From Nitrospira lenta (GTDB lineage: Bacteria > Nitrospirota > Nitrospiria > Nitrospirales > Nitrospiraceae): 64,000 nucleotides of DNA. Location of the stretch: contig CAMBDY010000001.1 in assembly GCA_945865525.1 (NCBI GenBank), positions 1 to 64,000 of the forward strand, in the 5' to 3' direction. Below the pieces are notes generated by a model. It ran no database searches and was not told where the DNA came from. It saw only the letters and a program-made list of their open reading frames with translations. The position numbers and the translations under genes were made by a program. Below are positions 10,075 through 17,796 of this stretch, piece after piece. Every line of letters begins with the position of its first letter. Position 1 is the first letter of the stretch.

Positions 10075-11502
10075 CTACTTGCCGATACAGAATTCTGAAA
10101 AGATCTGCGCCAAAATTTCGTCTGTCGTAATGGCCCCGGTAATTTCTCCGAGGGCGTCGGCTGCCGCCCGCACATCGATCGAGACGAGCTCGCCGGCCAT
10201 TCCGTCTTGTACGGACTCAAGAGCCTGGTGCAAGGATTCACGGGCCCGGCGCAAGGCATCGTGATGCCGTACGTTCGTGACAGTGACACCTTCCGCCGCC
10301 TCAAAGCCCCCGGAGACCAGCTGAGCACGAAGAGCCGACTTCACCGTTTCCACTCCCAGACCGGTTTTTGCCGAAATGAGATAGGTTGGGTGGCCCACCA
10401 GTGTCGCCTCCGTCCCGAGGGTTTGGGCCAGATCCGCCTTGTTCAGCACCACGACATGCTTGCGATTGCGGACGGACTGCAAGAGGTCACGGTCGTCACT
10501 CGTGAGGGGCACAGTGCCATCCAGTACGACTAACACAAGATCTGCGTCGGTTTGCGCAGCGCGCGCCCGCTTGACTCCTTCTTGTTCGACGAGGTCGTTC
10601 GTGTCCCGCAGCCCCGCCGTATCAATTAATCGAATCATCACTCCATGGAGATCAATGGCTTCCTCGATGACATCTCTCGTCGTTCCGGCAATGGCGGTCA
10701 CAATGGCACGTTCTTCCCGCAAGAGACGGTTGAGCAGGCTGGATTTGCCGACATTCGGGCGGCCGAGAATGACGACACGCGCCCCCTCTCGCAGGATTCG
10801 CCCTTCCTGCGCGGTGGCCTCAAGTTTCTGGACCACGGCATGGGCACCGCGCACGATACGCACCAGCTCATCCCGTTGTAGAAAGGCGATATCTTCGTCG
10901 ACAAAATCGATTCCCGCCTCCACATGGGCCAGCACAGTGAGGAGTGCGGCCCTAGCCTGATCCACTTCACGGGCGAGCTCGCCCCGTAGATGGCGTTGGG
11001 CGAGGTGGAGGCCGGTGATCGATGTGGCCCTGATGGTATCAAGGACTGCTTCCGCCTGGGAAAGATCCAACCGTCCGTTGAGGAACGCCCGCCGTGTAAA
11101 TTCGCCAGGCTCAGCCATCCGTGCGCCTGATTCGACACAGACTCTGCAGATCAGCTCGAGCACCAAGGCTCCGCCATGCGACTGAATCTCGACCACATCT
11201 TCCGCGGTAAATGAGCGGGGGGCTTTCATGTAGACGACGAGCGCTTCGTCGAGCAGGCCAGCCGCCTGCCCCCGATCGTGATCGAGTGCGGGCGCGCTCG
11301 GCGTGTCCGATGCGGGCATCACCAGATCGGCGAGATAAAGCCTGTGTGAGGACGCCGATGTCAGGGGGCGATTGGAACGGAGTCGCACGACCCGGGAGGC
11401 GACAACGAGCGATTGGGGGCCGCTCAGACGAACGATCCCGATGCCACCCTCGCCCGCGGGGGTCGCAATCGCGCAGATCGTATCCTCAAGTCCTCCCCAC
11501 AT
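10075..11502 (-). CDS. mnmE: tRNA modification GTPase MnmE
   Basis: GTPase partner of MnmG (TrmE). 475 residues in three parts: an N-terminal folate-binding domain (DTICAIATPAGEGGIGIVRL), a helical domain, and an inserted G domain. The G motifs GRPNVGKSS, DTAGLRDT and NKAD are present, and the invariant C-terminal CIGK carries the folate-site cysteine. It is separated from yidC by 58 bases and from mnmG by 6, so it is probably part of the long rpmH-to-parB run. Confidence 0.98.
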   Translation of the reverse strand: MWGGLEDTICAIATPAGEGGIGIVRLSGPQSLVVASRVVRLRSNRPLTSASSHRLYLADLVMPASDTPSAPALDHDRGQAAGLLDEALVVYMKAPRSFTAEDVVEIQSHGGALVLELICRVCVESGARMAEPGEFTRRAFLNGRLDLSQAEAVLDTIRATSITGLHLAQRHLRGELAREVDQARAALLTVLAHVEAGIDFVDEDIAFLQRDELVRIVRGAHAVVQKLEATAQEGRILREGARVVILGRPNVGKSSLLNRLLREERAIVTAIAGTTRDVIEEAIDLHGVMIRLIDTAGLRDTNDLVEQEGVKRARAAQTDADLVLVVLDGTVPLTSDDRDLLQSVRNRKHVVVLNKADLAQTLGTEATLVGHPTYLISAKTGLGVETVKSALRAQLVSGGFEAAEGVTVTNVRHHDALRRARESLHQALESVQDGMAGELVSIDVRAAADALGEITGAITTDEILAQIFSEFCIGK

Positions 11503-11560
11503 GACGACTCTTCCGCTCGGTGTGGCCCCCTCCCAGCGCGGTTCTGGCTCTTGGGGGCGG

Positions 11561-13258
11561 TTAGGACTTCGCGCTGCTTTGCTCAGGCCCTGCCGAGATG
11601 AGGGTTTTGTTGTGAAACAGAAACCGATCCGTAAACACTTGCTGGGAAATGGTCAAAACATTGTTCGTTAGCCAATACAAGACCAGGCCTGCAGGAAAAT
11701 TGACGAACAGGAAGGTCATAAATACTGGAAGCACTAACATGATTTTCGCCTGTGTGGGGTCCATCGTGGTGGGCGTGATCTTCTGCTGGATCACCATGGT
11801 GACCCCCATGATCACCGGCAGCACATAGTAGGGATCCTGCACCGACAAGTCGGTAACCCAGAGGATGAAGGGCGCTTGACGCAAATCAATCGTCATATAG
11901 AGGATGTTGAACAGGGCGACGAACACCGGCATCTGCAAGATCATCGGGAGGCAGCCGCCCACCGGATTCACTTTCTGGTCGCGATAGAGCTTGATCAATT
12001 CCTTGTTCAGCCGTTCCCGGTCGTCTTTATACTTTTCCTGTACGGCTGCGACCTTGGGCTGGATCAGCTGCATCATTTTCATCGACTTGTAGCTCTTGTA
12101 CTGCAACGGCACAAATAACAGTTTGATTGCCAAGGTCAGTAGGATGATGGTGAGCCCATAGTTGTAGGTATAGTCGTGGATGAATCGCAGGATGTAGAAA
12201 ATTGGCTTGGCCACGGACTTTACCACCGTCCAACTGCCGAAGATGAACCAGCCAAAATCGATCGTATCTTCGAGGCCCATGTTCAATGAGCGGAGGGTGT
12301 CATATTCCTTCGGACCGGCATAGAGCTGGAGCGCAACCGAGGTCCCTGCGAGAGGGGTGGGCATCCGCACGCCGGCTGAGACCACCTTCTCGCCTTCCTT
12401 TTTGGCCAGTGCGGAGGTTGCCTGCTTCGGCATCAAGACCGAAAGAAAGTACTTGTCCTGCAACGCGACCCACTGAACCGAGCCCTTCCGCTCTAGCTCC
12501 GTGTCCGGCGTTTCCTTCTCCGCCTTGTCGTCAACCAGCGACGCTGACCCGATCAGGCCGATAAATCCTTCGCCCCATTCCACGATCCCAAAGTTCGTGC
12601 CGAGGCCGACATCGTAGGGTTCGGTCACGCCTTCCAGCGCGACGGCGATATCCACCACGTAACTATCGTGATGAAAGGTCAGCCGTTTCTCAACGCCGAG
12701 ACGGGTAACGGGATCGTGAAACTGCATCGTGACATGTCCGACGGGATGCGCGGCATCCAAGATCGTGAAGTCTTGTTCAAGGTGGTAGAGGCCTTCCCGA
12801 ATCGTCTGTTCGATCTCGGCGTTTGCCACAGTAATCGAGAGGGGGCCTCTGAACTTTCCTCCTGAGTAGACGAGTTGCACCAATTTTTCTTCTGGGGCTG
12901 CGGTATGGTAGCGCTTCAGCTCCCAACTCTTGATTACTCCGCCACGATTCGAGAACCCGACCCGCACCAGATTTGTTTCAACCGTCACCGTCTGCTCCGA
13001 TGTCGGTAGCGAGAGGTTCAGGCCCTGTGCGGCAGGCTGTTGACCGGATTGGGCGGAGCGGTTCGCGCCGCGGGAACCGCTATTCGCTCCCGCTACATCC
13101 GTAGGAATCGACTCCGGTTCAGGGGAGGCGGAGCCACGAGTGGACGAGTCTTGGACAGGAATTGGCTCAGGGAGCCAGCCCATTTGTTTCAGGAGCAGGT
13201 CGTAGCCCAAGATGATGGCTAATGAGAGAACGAGAAAAATAACGACGCGTTTTTCCAT
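11561..13258 (-). CDS. yidC: Membrane protein insertase YidC
   Basis: Inserts and folds inner-membrane proteins, alone or with Sec. 565 residues, the Gram-negative form. One N-terminal membrane segment (about residues 5-25) is followed by a low-complexity Ser/Gly linker, a large periplasmic domain, and a C-terminal core of membrane helices from about residue 340. The core contains the conserved YNYGLTIILLTLAIKLLFVP and NPVGGCLPMILQMPVFVALF. The short basic tail lacks the long ribosome-binding extension. It follows yidD by 37 bases. Confidence 0.97.
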   Translation of the reverse strand: MEKRVVIFLVLSLAIILGYDLLLKQMGWLPEPIPVQDSSTRGSASPEPESIPTDVAGANSGSRGANRSAQSGQQPAAQGLNLSLPTSEQTVTVETNLVRVGFSNRGGVIKSWELKRYHTAAPEEKLVQLVYSGGKFRGPLSITVANAEIEQTIREGLYHLEQDFTILDAAHPVGHVTMQFHDPVTRLGVEKRLTFHHDSYVVDIAVALEGVTEPYDVGLGTNFGIVEWGEGFIGLIGSASLVDDKAEKETPDTELERKGSVQWVALQDKYFLSVLMPKQATSALAKKEGEKVVSAGVRMPTPLAGTSVALQLYAGPKEYDTLRSLNMGLEDTIDFGWFIFGSWTVVKSVAKPIFYILRFIHDYTYNYGLTIILLTLAIKLLFVPLQYKSYKSMKMMQLIQPKVAAVQEKYKDDRERLNKELIKLYRDQKVNPVGGCLPMILQMPVFVALFNILYMTIDLRQAPFILWVTDLSVQDPYYVLPVIMGVTMVIQQKITPTTMDPTQAKIMLVLPVFMTFLFVNFPAGLVLYWLTNNVLTISQQVFTDRFLFHNKTLISAGPEQSSAKS

Positions 13259-13295
13259 GGCTAAATATTATCCAAAATAAACAACGGAGGCCCTG

Positions 13296-13505
13296 TCATT
13301 GCACAGGGTCTACGCCTCCGGGATGAAACGGGTGGCACTTCAACAGGCGGCAGCCCGCAAGCTTCAGCCCACGGAGCACCCCATACTGCCCGATCGCAAC
13401 ACTCGCATATTCAGAACAGGTCGGCTCGAACCGGCAGGCCTGTCCAAGGAACGGCGAGATCCAAGAGCGGTAACCGGCAAGCAGGGCAAGGCACCAATGG
13501 CGCAT
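13296..13505 (-). CDS. yidD: Membrane protein insertion efficiency factor YidD
   Basis: Small membrane-associated protein of 69 residues that assists YidC-dependent insertion. The family pattern is complete: [10 protein letters not shown], the cysteine motif [11 protein letters not shown], and the C-terminal [13 protein letters not shown]. It starts one base after the rnpA stop, the classical rpmH-rnpA-yidD-yidC order. Confidence 0.96.
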   Translation of the reverse strand: MRHWCLALLAGYRSWISPFLGQACRFEPTCSEYASVAIGQYGVLRGLKLAGCRLLKCHPFHPGGVDPVQ

Positions 13506-13506
13506 A

Positions 13507-13869
13507 CTAAGCCTCGGGTGGACGTAAGAGCCGTTGGCGCTGGAGCGATAGCAGCCAGGCTTCTTTCAGGACGGCAAAGGGCCGCAGAATCGACTCCCGT
13601 TTAGGAAAAACGACTAGCGCGTGCCCTGGGATCAATTGATCCCGTACGTGCCGCGTGAGCTCCCGAAACAGACGCTTCACGCGATTCCGGCTGACGGCGC
13701 CTCCGAATCGCTTACCGACAACAATGCCGACACGGGAGCCGGTCACCTCAGTGTCGCAAATCATCATGTTAAAGAAGGCGGTCGAAATACGGCGTCCGTG
13801 CTTCTTCGCATGCTCGATATCACGGCTGCGTTTCAGGAACAGATCCCTGTCAGCTCCACCCTGCGACAT
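13507..13869 (-). CDS. rnpA: Ribonuclease P protein component
   Basis: Protein subunit of RNase P, which with its RNA matures the 5' ends of tRNAs. The signature helix [14 protein letters not shown] is at about residues 58-71, and the upstream strand [20 protein letters not shown] matches the family. The start is set at ATG 13869 ([17 protein letters not shown]) with AGGA eight bases upstream, giving 120 residues. An open frame extends up to 13947 but its first 26 residues look non-homologous. The RNA component itself is not seen in the window. Confidence 0.93.
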   Translation of the reverse strand: MSQGGADRDLFLKRSRDIEHAKKHGRRISTAFFNMMICDTEVTGSRVGIVVGKRFGGAVSRNRVKRLFRELTRHVRDQLIPGHALVVFPKRESILRPFAVLKEAWLLSLQRQRLLRPPEA

Positions 13870-14037
13870 GACGATCATCCTGGGTGAGAACCAGCTCGCA
13901 CAGGAACTCCCTTCGAGTCCAGATCTCCGGATCTCGATCATGGCCACATGCCGTCATTCTGTGAAGGGAGCGTCCTTGGTTGAGATACGCAGCGAGGGCA
14001 AGATTCCTCGCGGAGCCTCCCGGGGCCCCGCGCACTA

Positions 14038-14175
14038 CTATACGGTTAAGCGGGCCCGACCCTTCGCGCGGCGGCGAGCCAAAACCTTGCGGCCGTTCTT
14101 CGTGCTCATACGTTTACGAAATCCATGCTCACGCTTTTTCTTGAGGTTCGAGGGCTGTGCGGATGTAAACGACAT
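14038..14175 (-). CDS. rpmH: 50S ribosomal protein L34
   Basis: 45-residue basic ribosomal protein. The core [17 protein letters not shown] followed by [20 protein letters not shown] is unmistakable. The N-terminus is unusual: [10 protein letters not shown] instead of the common MKRTFQPS, so it is slightly longer and lacks the early basic pair. The ribosome-binding site AAGGAG lies seven to eight bases before the ATG. It heads the minus-strand rpmH-rnpA-yidD-yidC series. Confidence 0.97.
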   Translation of the reverse strand: MSFTSAQPSNLKKKREHGFRKRMSTKNGRKVLARRRAKGRARLTV

Positions 14176-14588
14176 AACAATCACTCCTTGCTAAGAATAC
14201 TTACGAATTAACGGGGCATTATAGGGGTGGGGGTGCACCCTGTCAAATTGTTGTTCCGTTGAGGACGAGGGTTTTCACCTTGGTTAACGCGTGATCCACT
14301 CGCTGGAGGCTCACAGCACATCGCGGGTTCATCCTTCGACACGTACGATGATTGAGGCGCTTTTGTGGGTGAGGGGCTAGACTGCCCCATAGATTTCGTA
14401 GTATTTTCAGGGTATTCCGACGTAACACCTTGTAACGCATAGGATTCATGCTGATTACGATTGTAGATTGCTGGCATCATCCTTGCTCACTATTTATCGT
14501 TTGACGCATCTTGTGTGCCAAGAGCGGGCGCGTCACCGACGATAAACAAGCGTGCTGGCCCTCGGTCGGCTTTTTAACAAGGAGAGAA
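14176..14588. other. Divergent intergenic region upstream of rpmH
   Basis: No convincing gene. It separates a 14-kb run of minus-strand genes from a 10-kb run of plus-strand genes. In many bacteria the chromosomal origin lies just upstream of rpmH, but I see no cluster of DnaA boxes (nearest is TGTGGGTGA near 14366, two mismatches). A 90-codon minus-strand open frame here has non-protein-like composition and no ribosome-binding site. Confidence 0.5.
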
Positions 14589-15212
14589 ATGATGAATACG
14601 CGAGCAACAATGCTGCCAGTACTGTGCGCCCTTTTAATGCTTACGGCGTGCGCAAAGGCGCCGACGGAGCAGATCGCCGCGGCAGAGAAAGCCGTGACCG
14701 AAGCGCAGCAGAGCGGCGCTGCAACCTATGTCGCGGACGAATATGCCAAAATCGAAGGTACCATGGCCGCGCTTAAGAAAGAAGTGAGCGACCAAGATGG
14801 CAAGCTGGTATTATTTCGTGACTACGGGAAGGCGGAACAGCTCGCCGTCTCGGCCAAGAGCGATGCTGAGCGGGTGAAAGTCGCAGCTGCGACGAAGAAG
14901 GAAGAAGCGAAAGCTGCCGCGCTCCAGGCTCAACAGGTTGCGCAAGAGGCGGTGACCTCCACGCTCGCACTCGTCGCTAAGGCGCCGACGGGAAAAGACC
15001 GGGCTGCATTAGAGTCGATCAAGGCGGATGCCAACGCGCTTAAGGAATCGCTCAATCAGGTGCAGGCGGCGATCGATGCCGCAGACTACCCAGCCGCACA
15101 GACCAAGGCGAAGGCCATTTATGAGAAGAGCCAGGCTGTGTCCCAGGAAATCAAGGCAGCGCTTGCCAAGATCGGCACGAGAAAGCCCTCTGCGGTGAAG
15201 AGGAAGAAATAA
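14589..15212 (+). CDS. Alanine/lysine-rich lipoprotein, Lpp/DUF4398-like
   Basis: Predicted outer- or inner-membrane lipoprotein of about 207 residues. The signal peptide ends in the lipobox LTAC, so the mature protein begins at that cysteine. The rest is helical and rich in Ala, Lys, Glu and Gln, with heptad-like patterns (KVAAATKKEEAKAAALQAQQ) typical of coiled-coil envelope spacers, and ends in a basic RKPSAVKRKK tail. AAGGAG precedes the ATG at 14589; ATG 14592 is equally possible. It lies directly ahead of L,D-transpeptidase genes, enzymes that in other bacteria attach such lipoproteins to peptidoglycan. A structural or tethering role is therefore inferred, not shown. Confidence 0.75.
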   Translation: MMNTRATMLPVLCALLMLTACAKAPTEQIAAAEKAVTEAQQSGAATYVADEYAKIEGTMAALKKEVSDQDGKLVLFRDYGKAEQLAVSAKSDAERVKVAAATKKEEAKAAALQAQQVAQEAVTSTLALVAKAPTGKDRAALESIKADANALKESLNQVQAAIDAADYPAAQTKAKAIYEKSQAVSQEIKAALAKIGTRKPSAVKRKK

Positions 15213-15226
15213 GATAGATTGATCCT

Positions 15227-16375
15227 ATGCCTGGTCATTGTCCGCGAGTCACATCGATGGTCCTGGGGTGGGGCGCCTTGGCGTTGGCGGGGCTGTTTAC
15301 CGGCTGCGTCGAGGCTGTGCCTCAAGACGCGATTGACGCGATTGAAAGTATTGATCGGGACTTCATAGAGTTGCGGGCGGCCGAGCTTTTCCCAGTCGAT
15401 TATGCTCGGTTCGCCCACCAGTGGATGGCGCTGAAAAGCCGCGTTCGGGCCGACGAAGACGTGATACGCTGGCCCTGGGAGCCCAACGACTTGGAGCTCG
15501 CTCTCCGGCGGCTCCAGAAAGAAGGGTCTCAGACGGTGGCCCGCCTCACCAAAGAGCGCGAGGCGTTGCGTCATTCAGCAGAAAGCAAGATGGCCCAGGT
15601 CGAAGACCGATCCCGGGTGATGGCGGTGCAAGTCAGCGCTATTGATAGCCGGCTTGTGCTGGGGCAAAAGCCAGTCGAGACCGACCTGCTGATGAAGCAG
15701 GCCCATGCTTTTTATGAGCAGGGCCAGTACGACCGTTCACTCGAGGCGTCAGACCGGGCTGCGCAGAATTTGTCCACGCAAGCGGTCTTGTTGGGTAATG
15801 AGTTCGGGCGGTACGCCGATCGCGGGCGAATCACCCTCTGGCAACAGATGGCTAAGGAGACCATCGCCTGGTCGCGTACCCACCAAGCGTCGGCGATTGT
15901 GGTCAACAAGGCCGATCGCGTACTAACCCTCTATCGCAACGGAGAGAAGCTCCTCTCCTATCCCGTCCGCCTCGGATTCAATGGCATTCGTGAGAAGCGC
16001 TATCAAGGTGATGGCGCCACTCCAGAGGGCCGCTACAGGATCAGTCGGAAGCGCGGACAGGGGGAGACGCAGTTTTATCGCGCGCTGGTCCTCGACTACC
16101 CCAACGAAAAGGATCGACAGCGGTATCGGCTGGAACGAAAGACTGGGCAGATTCCGGCCTCGAGCGCCATCGGGGGGCAAATCGAAATCCATGGGGTCGA
16201 GAATCAGTTGATGGCCCAAACATTAGGGTGCGTCATGCTTGAGAATCCACAGATGACCCTGTTGTTTGATCGAGTTCAGACGGGCACGCCCGTCACCATT
16301 GTTGGCGCGTTACAGGAGCAGAACTCCGTTGCGCAGGCACTAGTGCTGATGGGCGTTCAACGGGAAGAAACTTAA
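15227..16375 (+). CDS. Lipoprotein L,D-transpeptidase (YkuD family)
   Basis: Predicted cell-wall cross-linking or remodelling enzyme, 382 residues. The N-terminus carries a signal with lipobox LFTGC. Residues about 40-215 are helical and charged. The YkuD domain follows from about residue 225: ASAIVVNKADRVLTLYRNG, then GDGATPEGRYRI, and the catalytic part EIHGVENQ...QTLGCVML with His and the nucleophilic Cys. Leu replaces the second His of the common S/T-H-G-C motif, a variation seen in other YkuD proteins. No good ribosome-binding site is visible; a second ATG at 15257 could also start the signal. Confidence 0.85.
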   Translation: MPGHCPRVTSMVLGWGALALAGLFTGCVEAVPQDAIDAIESIDRDFIELRAAELFPVDYARFAHQWMALKSRVRADEDVIRWPWEPNDLELALRRLQKEGSQTVARLTKEREALRHSAESKMAQVEDRSRVMAVQVSAIDSRLVLGQKPVETDLLMKQAHAFYEQGQYDRSLEASDRAAQNLSTQAVLLGNEFGRYADRGRITLWQQMAKETIAWSRTHQASAIVVNKADRVLTLYRNGEKLLSYPVRLGFNGIREKRYQGDGATPEGRYRISRKRGQGETQFYRALVLDYPNEKDRQRYRLERKTGQIPASSAIGGQIEIHGVENQLMAQTLGCVMLENPQMTLLFDRVQTGTPVTIVGALQEQNSVAQALVLMGVQREET

Positions 16376-16385
16376 CGGAGGACTT

Positions 16386-17018
16386 ATGCGGCGCGTCCTT
16401 CTGGTTGTGTCGTCCGGCTTGATGGGGCTCCTCCTAATCACTCTGGTGCAGAGTAGTGGCCTGTTGACCTTGAATGCGTCAACCGTCCGACCAGCCGCGG
16501 TCGACCCCGTGTCGTTGCACGCACGGCACGCACGCTACAAAACGCTCGCTAAACGACTGACCCAGTTGATGCCGACGCAGCCCTATATTCTGGTCGATAC
16601 GGCCCGCAATCATCTTTATATTAAACGGCAGGACCAGGTCATGCTGGAGGCGCTGGCCTCCACGGGCAGTGGTACGATTCTCGACAGGCCTGGCGATTCG
16701 AAGGGGCAGTGGATCTTTGATACTCCTCGAGGCGAATTTACCGTACAATCCCGGCTGACTAATCCCGTCTGGGTGAAGCCCGATTGGGCCTTTATCGAAG
16801 AGGGGCTTGCGGTTCCCAAGAGCCAGACCGACCGTCTTGAGCCGGGCGTACTCGGTGAATATGCGCTCGGATTCGGGAAGGGGTATTTTATTCACGGGAC
16901 GCTCTATACCCGTTTTCTTGGGAAAAATGTCACGCACGGCTGTATCAGACTGAATGACGACGATCTGAAGAGTGTGTATCGGCTTGCCAAGGTCGGCACA
17001 CCGATTATGATTTTCTAA
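16386..17018 (+). CDS. L,D-transpeptidase (YkuD family)
   Basis: Second peptidoglycan L,D-transpeptidase, 210 residues, starting 10 bases after the previous gene. An N-terminal hydrophobic segment (VLLVVSSGLMGLLLITLVQS) acts as signal or anchor. The YkuD fold runs from PYILVDTARNHLYIK to the complete active-site motif IHGTLYTRFLGKNVTHGCIR, with Cys as nucleophile. It most likely cross-links stem peptides or attaches envelope proteins in the periplasm. Intact catalytic residues make this the more canonical of the two enzymes. Confidence 0.92.
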   Translation: MRRVLLVVSSGLMGLLLITLVQSSGLLTLNASTVRPAAVDPVSLHARHARYKTLAKRLTQLMPTQPYILVDTARNHLYIKRQDQVMLEALASTGSGTILDRPGDSKGQWIFDTPRGEFTVQSRLTNPVWVKPDWAFIEEGLAVPKSQTDRLEPGVLGEYALGFGKGYFIHGTLYTRFLGKNVTHGCIRLNDDDLKSVYRLAKVGTPIMIF

Positions 17019-17040
17019 CCTACCCCTTGGCGCAGTCCTT

Positions 17041-17676
17041 ATGAGTTTTCTCTGCGCAATGTTTTCCATTGCCCTATCACTGATTTCGGTAAGCTGGGCT
17101 GCCGAGCTGGAGGTCACCCCGCCAGCGGAGTTCACCGATTCCGCCGCCCTGCAAGAAGCCACACGATTGCTGGAAGAAGAGATCAAGCTCGCCACCAGGC
17201 CGCAGATCTATGCGCTCATTGATCTGGCGACCAACGTGATCCTGATTAAGGGCCGGGGCGTCGAGCTTCATCGTAGTTCGATCGAAAAATGGTCGGCCTC
17301 AGACCGCTCACGGCTCGCGACTCTGTATCGCTTACGTGAGCGCCCACAAATCCATCGCCGTAAAATTAATCCCACGGCTGGGGCGGAGCAAGATCCCATT
17401 TCTCTGGTCGACATGCCGGCTACGTTTCCGCTCAAATTCTCACCGCCTTTGGCGGTCCTCGTCCTTGCCAACACGGACGGTAATCCCTGGCAATGGACCC
17501 TGCAGCGAGGGCGAGTATGGTGGCATTGGCTCATGGCATGGGGAGAGATCCTTCGGACAGGAGACCTGCTTCCCCCTCCCTCACTCGATCTGACCGTCTC
17601 ACTCGATGATGCGCAATCGCTCGCTTGGACGGTCACGGAAGGCATGCCCTTTCTCATTCATCGCCCCACGCCATAG
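17041..17676 (+). CDS. Exported protein with a truncated YkuD-like start, no active site
   Basis: 211 residues with a signal peptide (cleavage likely after SWA). The segment RPQIYALIDLATNVILIKGR resembles the first strands of the YkuD domain of the gene before it (PYILVDTARNHLYIKRQ). The remainder has no HG...GC catalytic motif and no family I recognise. It lies 22 bases after that gene, apparently in the same operon. It may be a partner or a decayed paralogue of the L,D-transpeptidases; the function is unknown. Confidence 0.7.
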   Translation: MSFLCAMFSIALSLISVSWAAELEVTPPAEFTDSAALQEATRLLEEEIKLATRPQIYALIDLATNVILIKGRGVELHRSSIEKWSASDRSRLATLYRLRERPQIHRRKINPTAGAEQDPISLVDMPATFPLKFSPPLAVLVLANTDGNPWQWTLQRGRVWWHWLMAWGEILRTGDLLPPPSLDLTVSLDDAQSLAWTVTEGMPFLIHRPTP

Positions 17677-17685
17677 GGAGGCTTT

Positions 17686-17796
17686 ATGTTTGTCTTTCAT
17701 TCATCCGATAGCCCGATGTTGAGGAACAAGCGATCACCCGGAGCCGTCCAAGCGGTGCAGACGGCTTGGACGATTCCAGTGGATCGCGCGCAATGA
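17686..17796 (+). CDS. Small ORF coupled to pgi
   Basis: A 36-codon frame beginning MFVFHSSDSPML and ending VDRAQ. It has a strong GGGAGG ribosome-binding site five bases before its ATG, and its TGA overlaps the ATG of pgi (ATGA), the arrangement of translational coupling. pgi itself lacks a good ribosome-binding site, so reading through this ORF may be how pgi is translated. No known family; it may serve only as a leader. Confidence 0.4.
   Translation: MFVFHSSDSPMLRNKRSPGAVQAVQTAWTIPVDRAQ

Noticed and set aside
14208-14480. 90-codon minus-strand open frame upstream of rpmH
   Set aside because: Composition is unlike protein, there is no ribosome-binding site, and it occupies the rpmH promoter region.
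16169-16250. Inactive L,D-transpeptidase because of TLGC instead of S/T-H-G-C
   Set aside because: Other YkuD proteins carry non-His residues there while His and the nucleophilic Cys are kept, so this is not evidence of inactivity.
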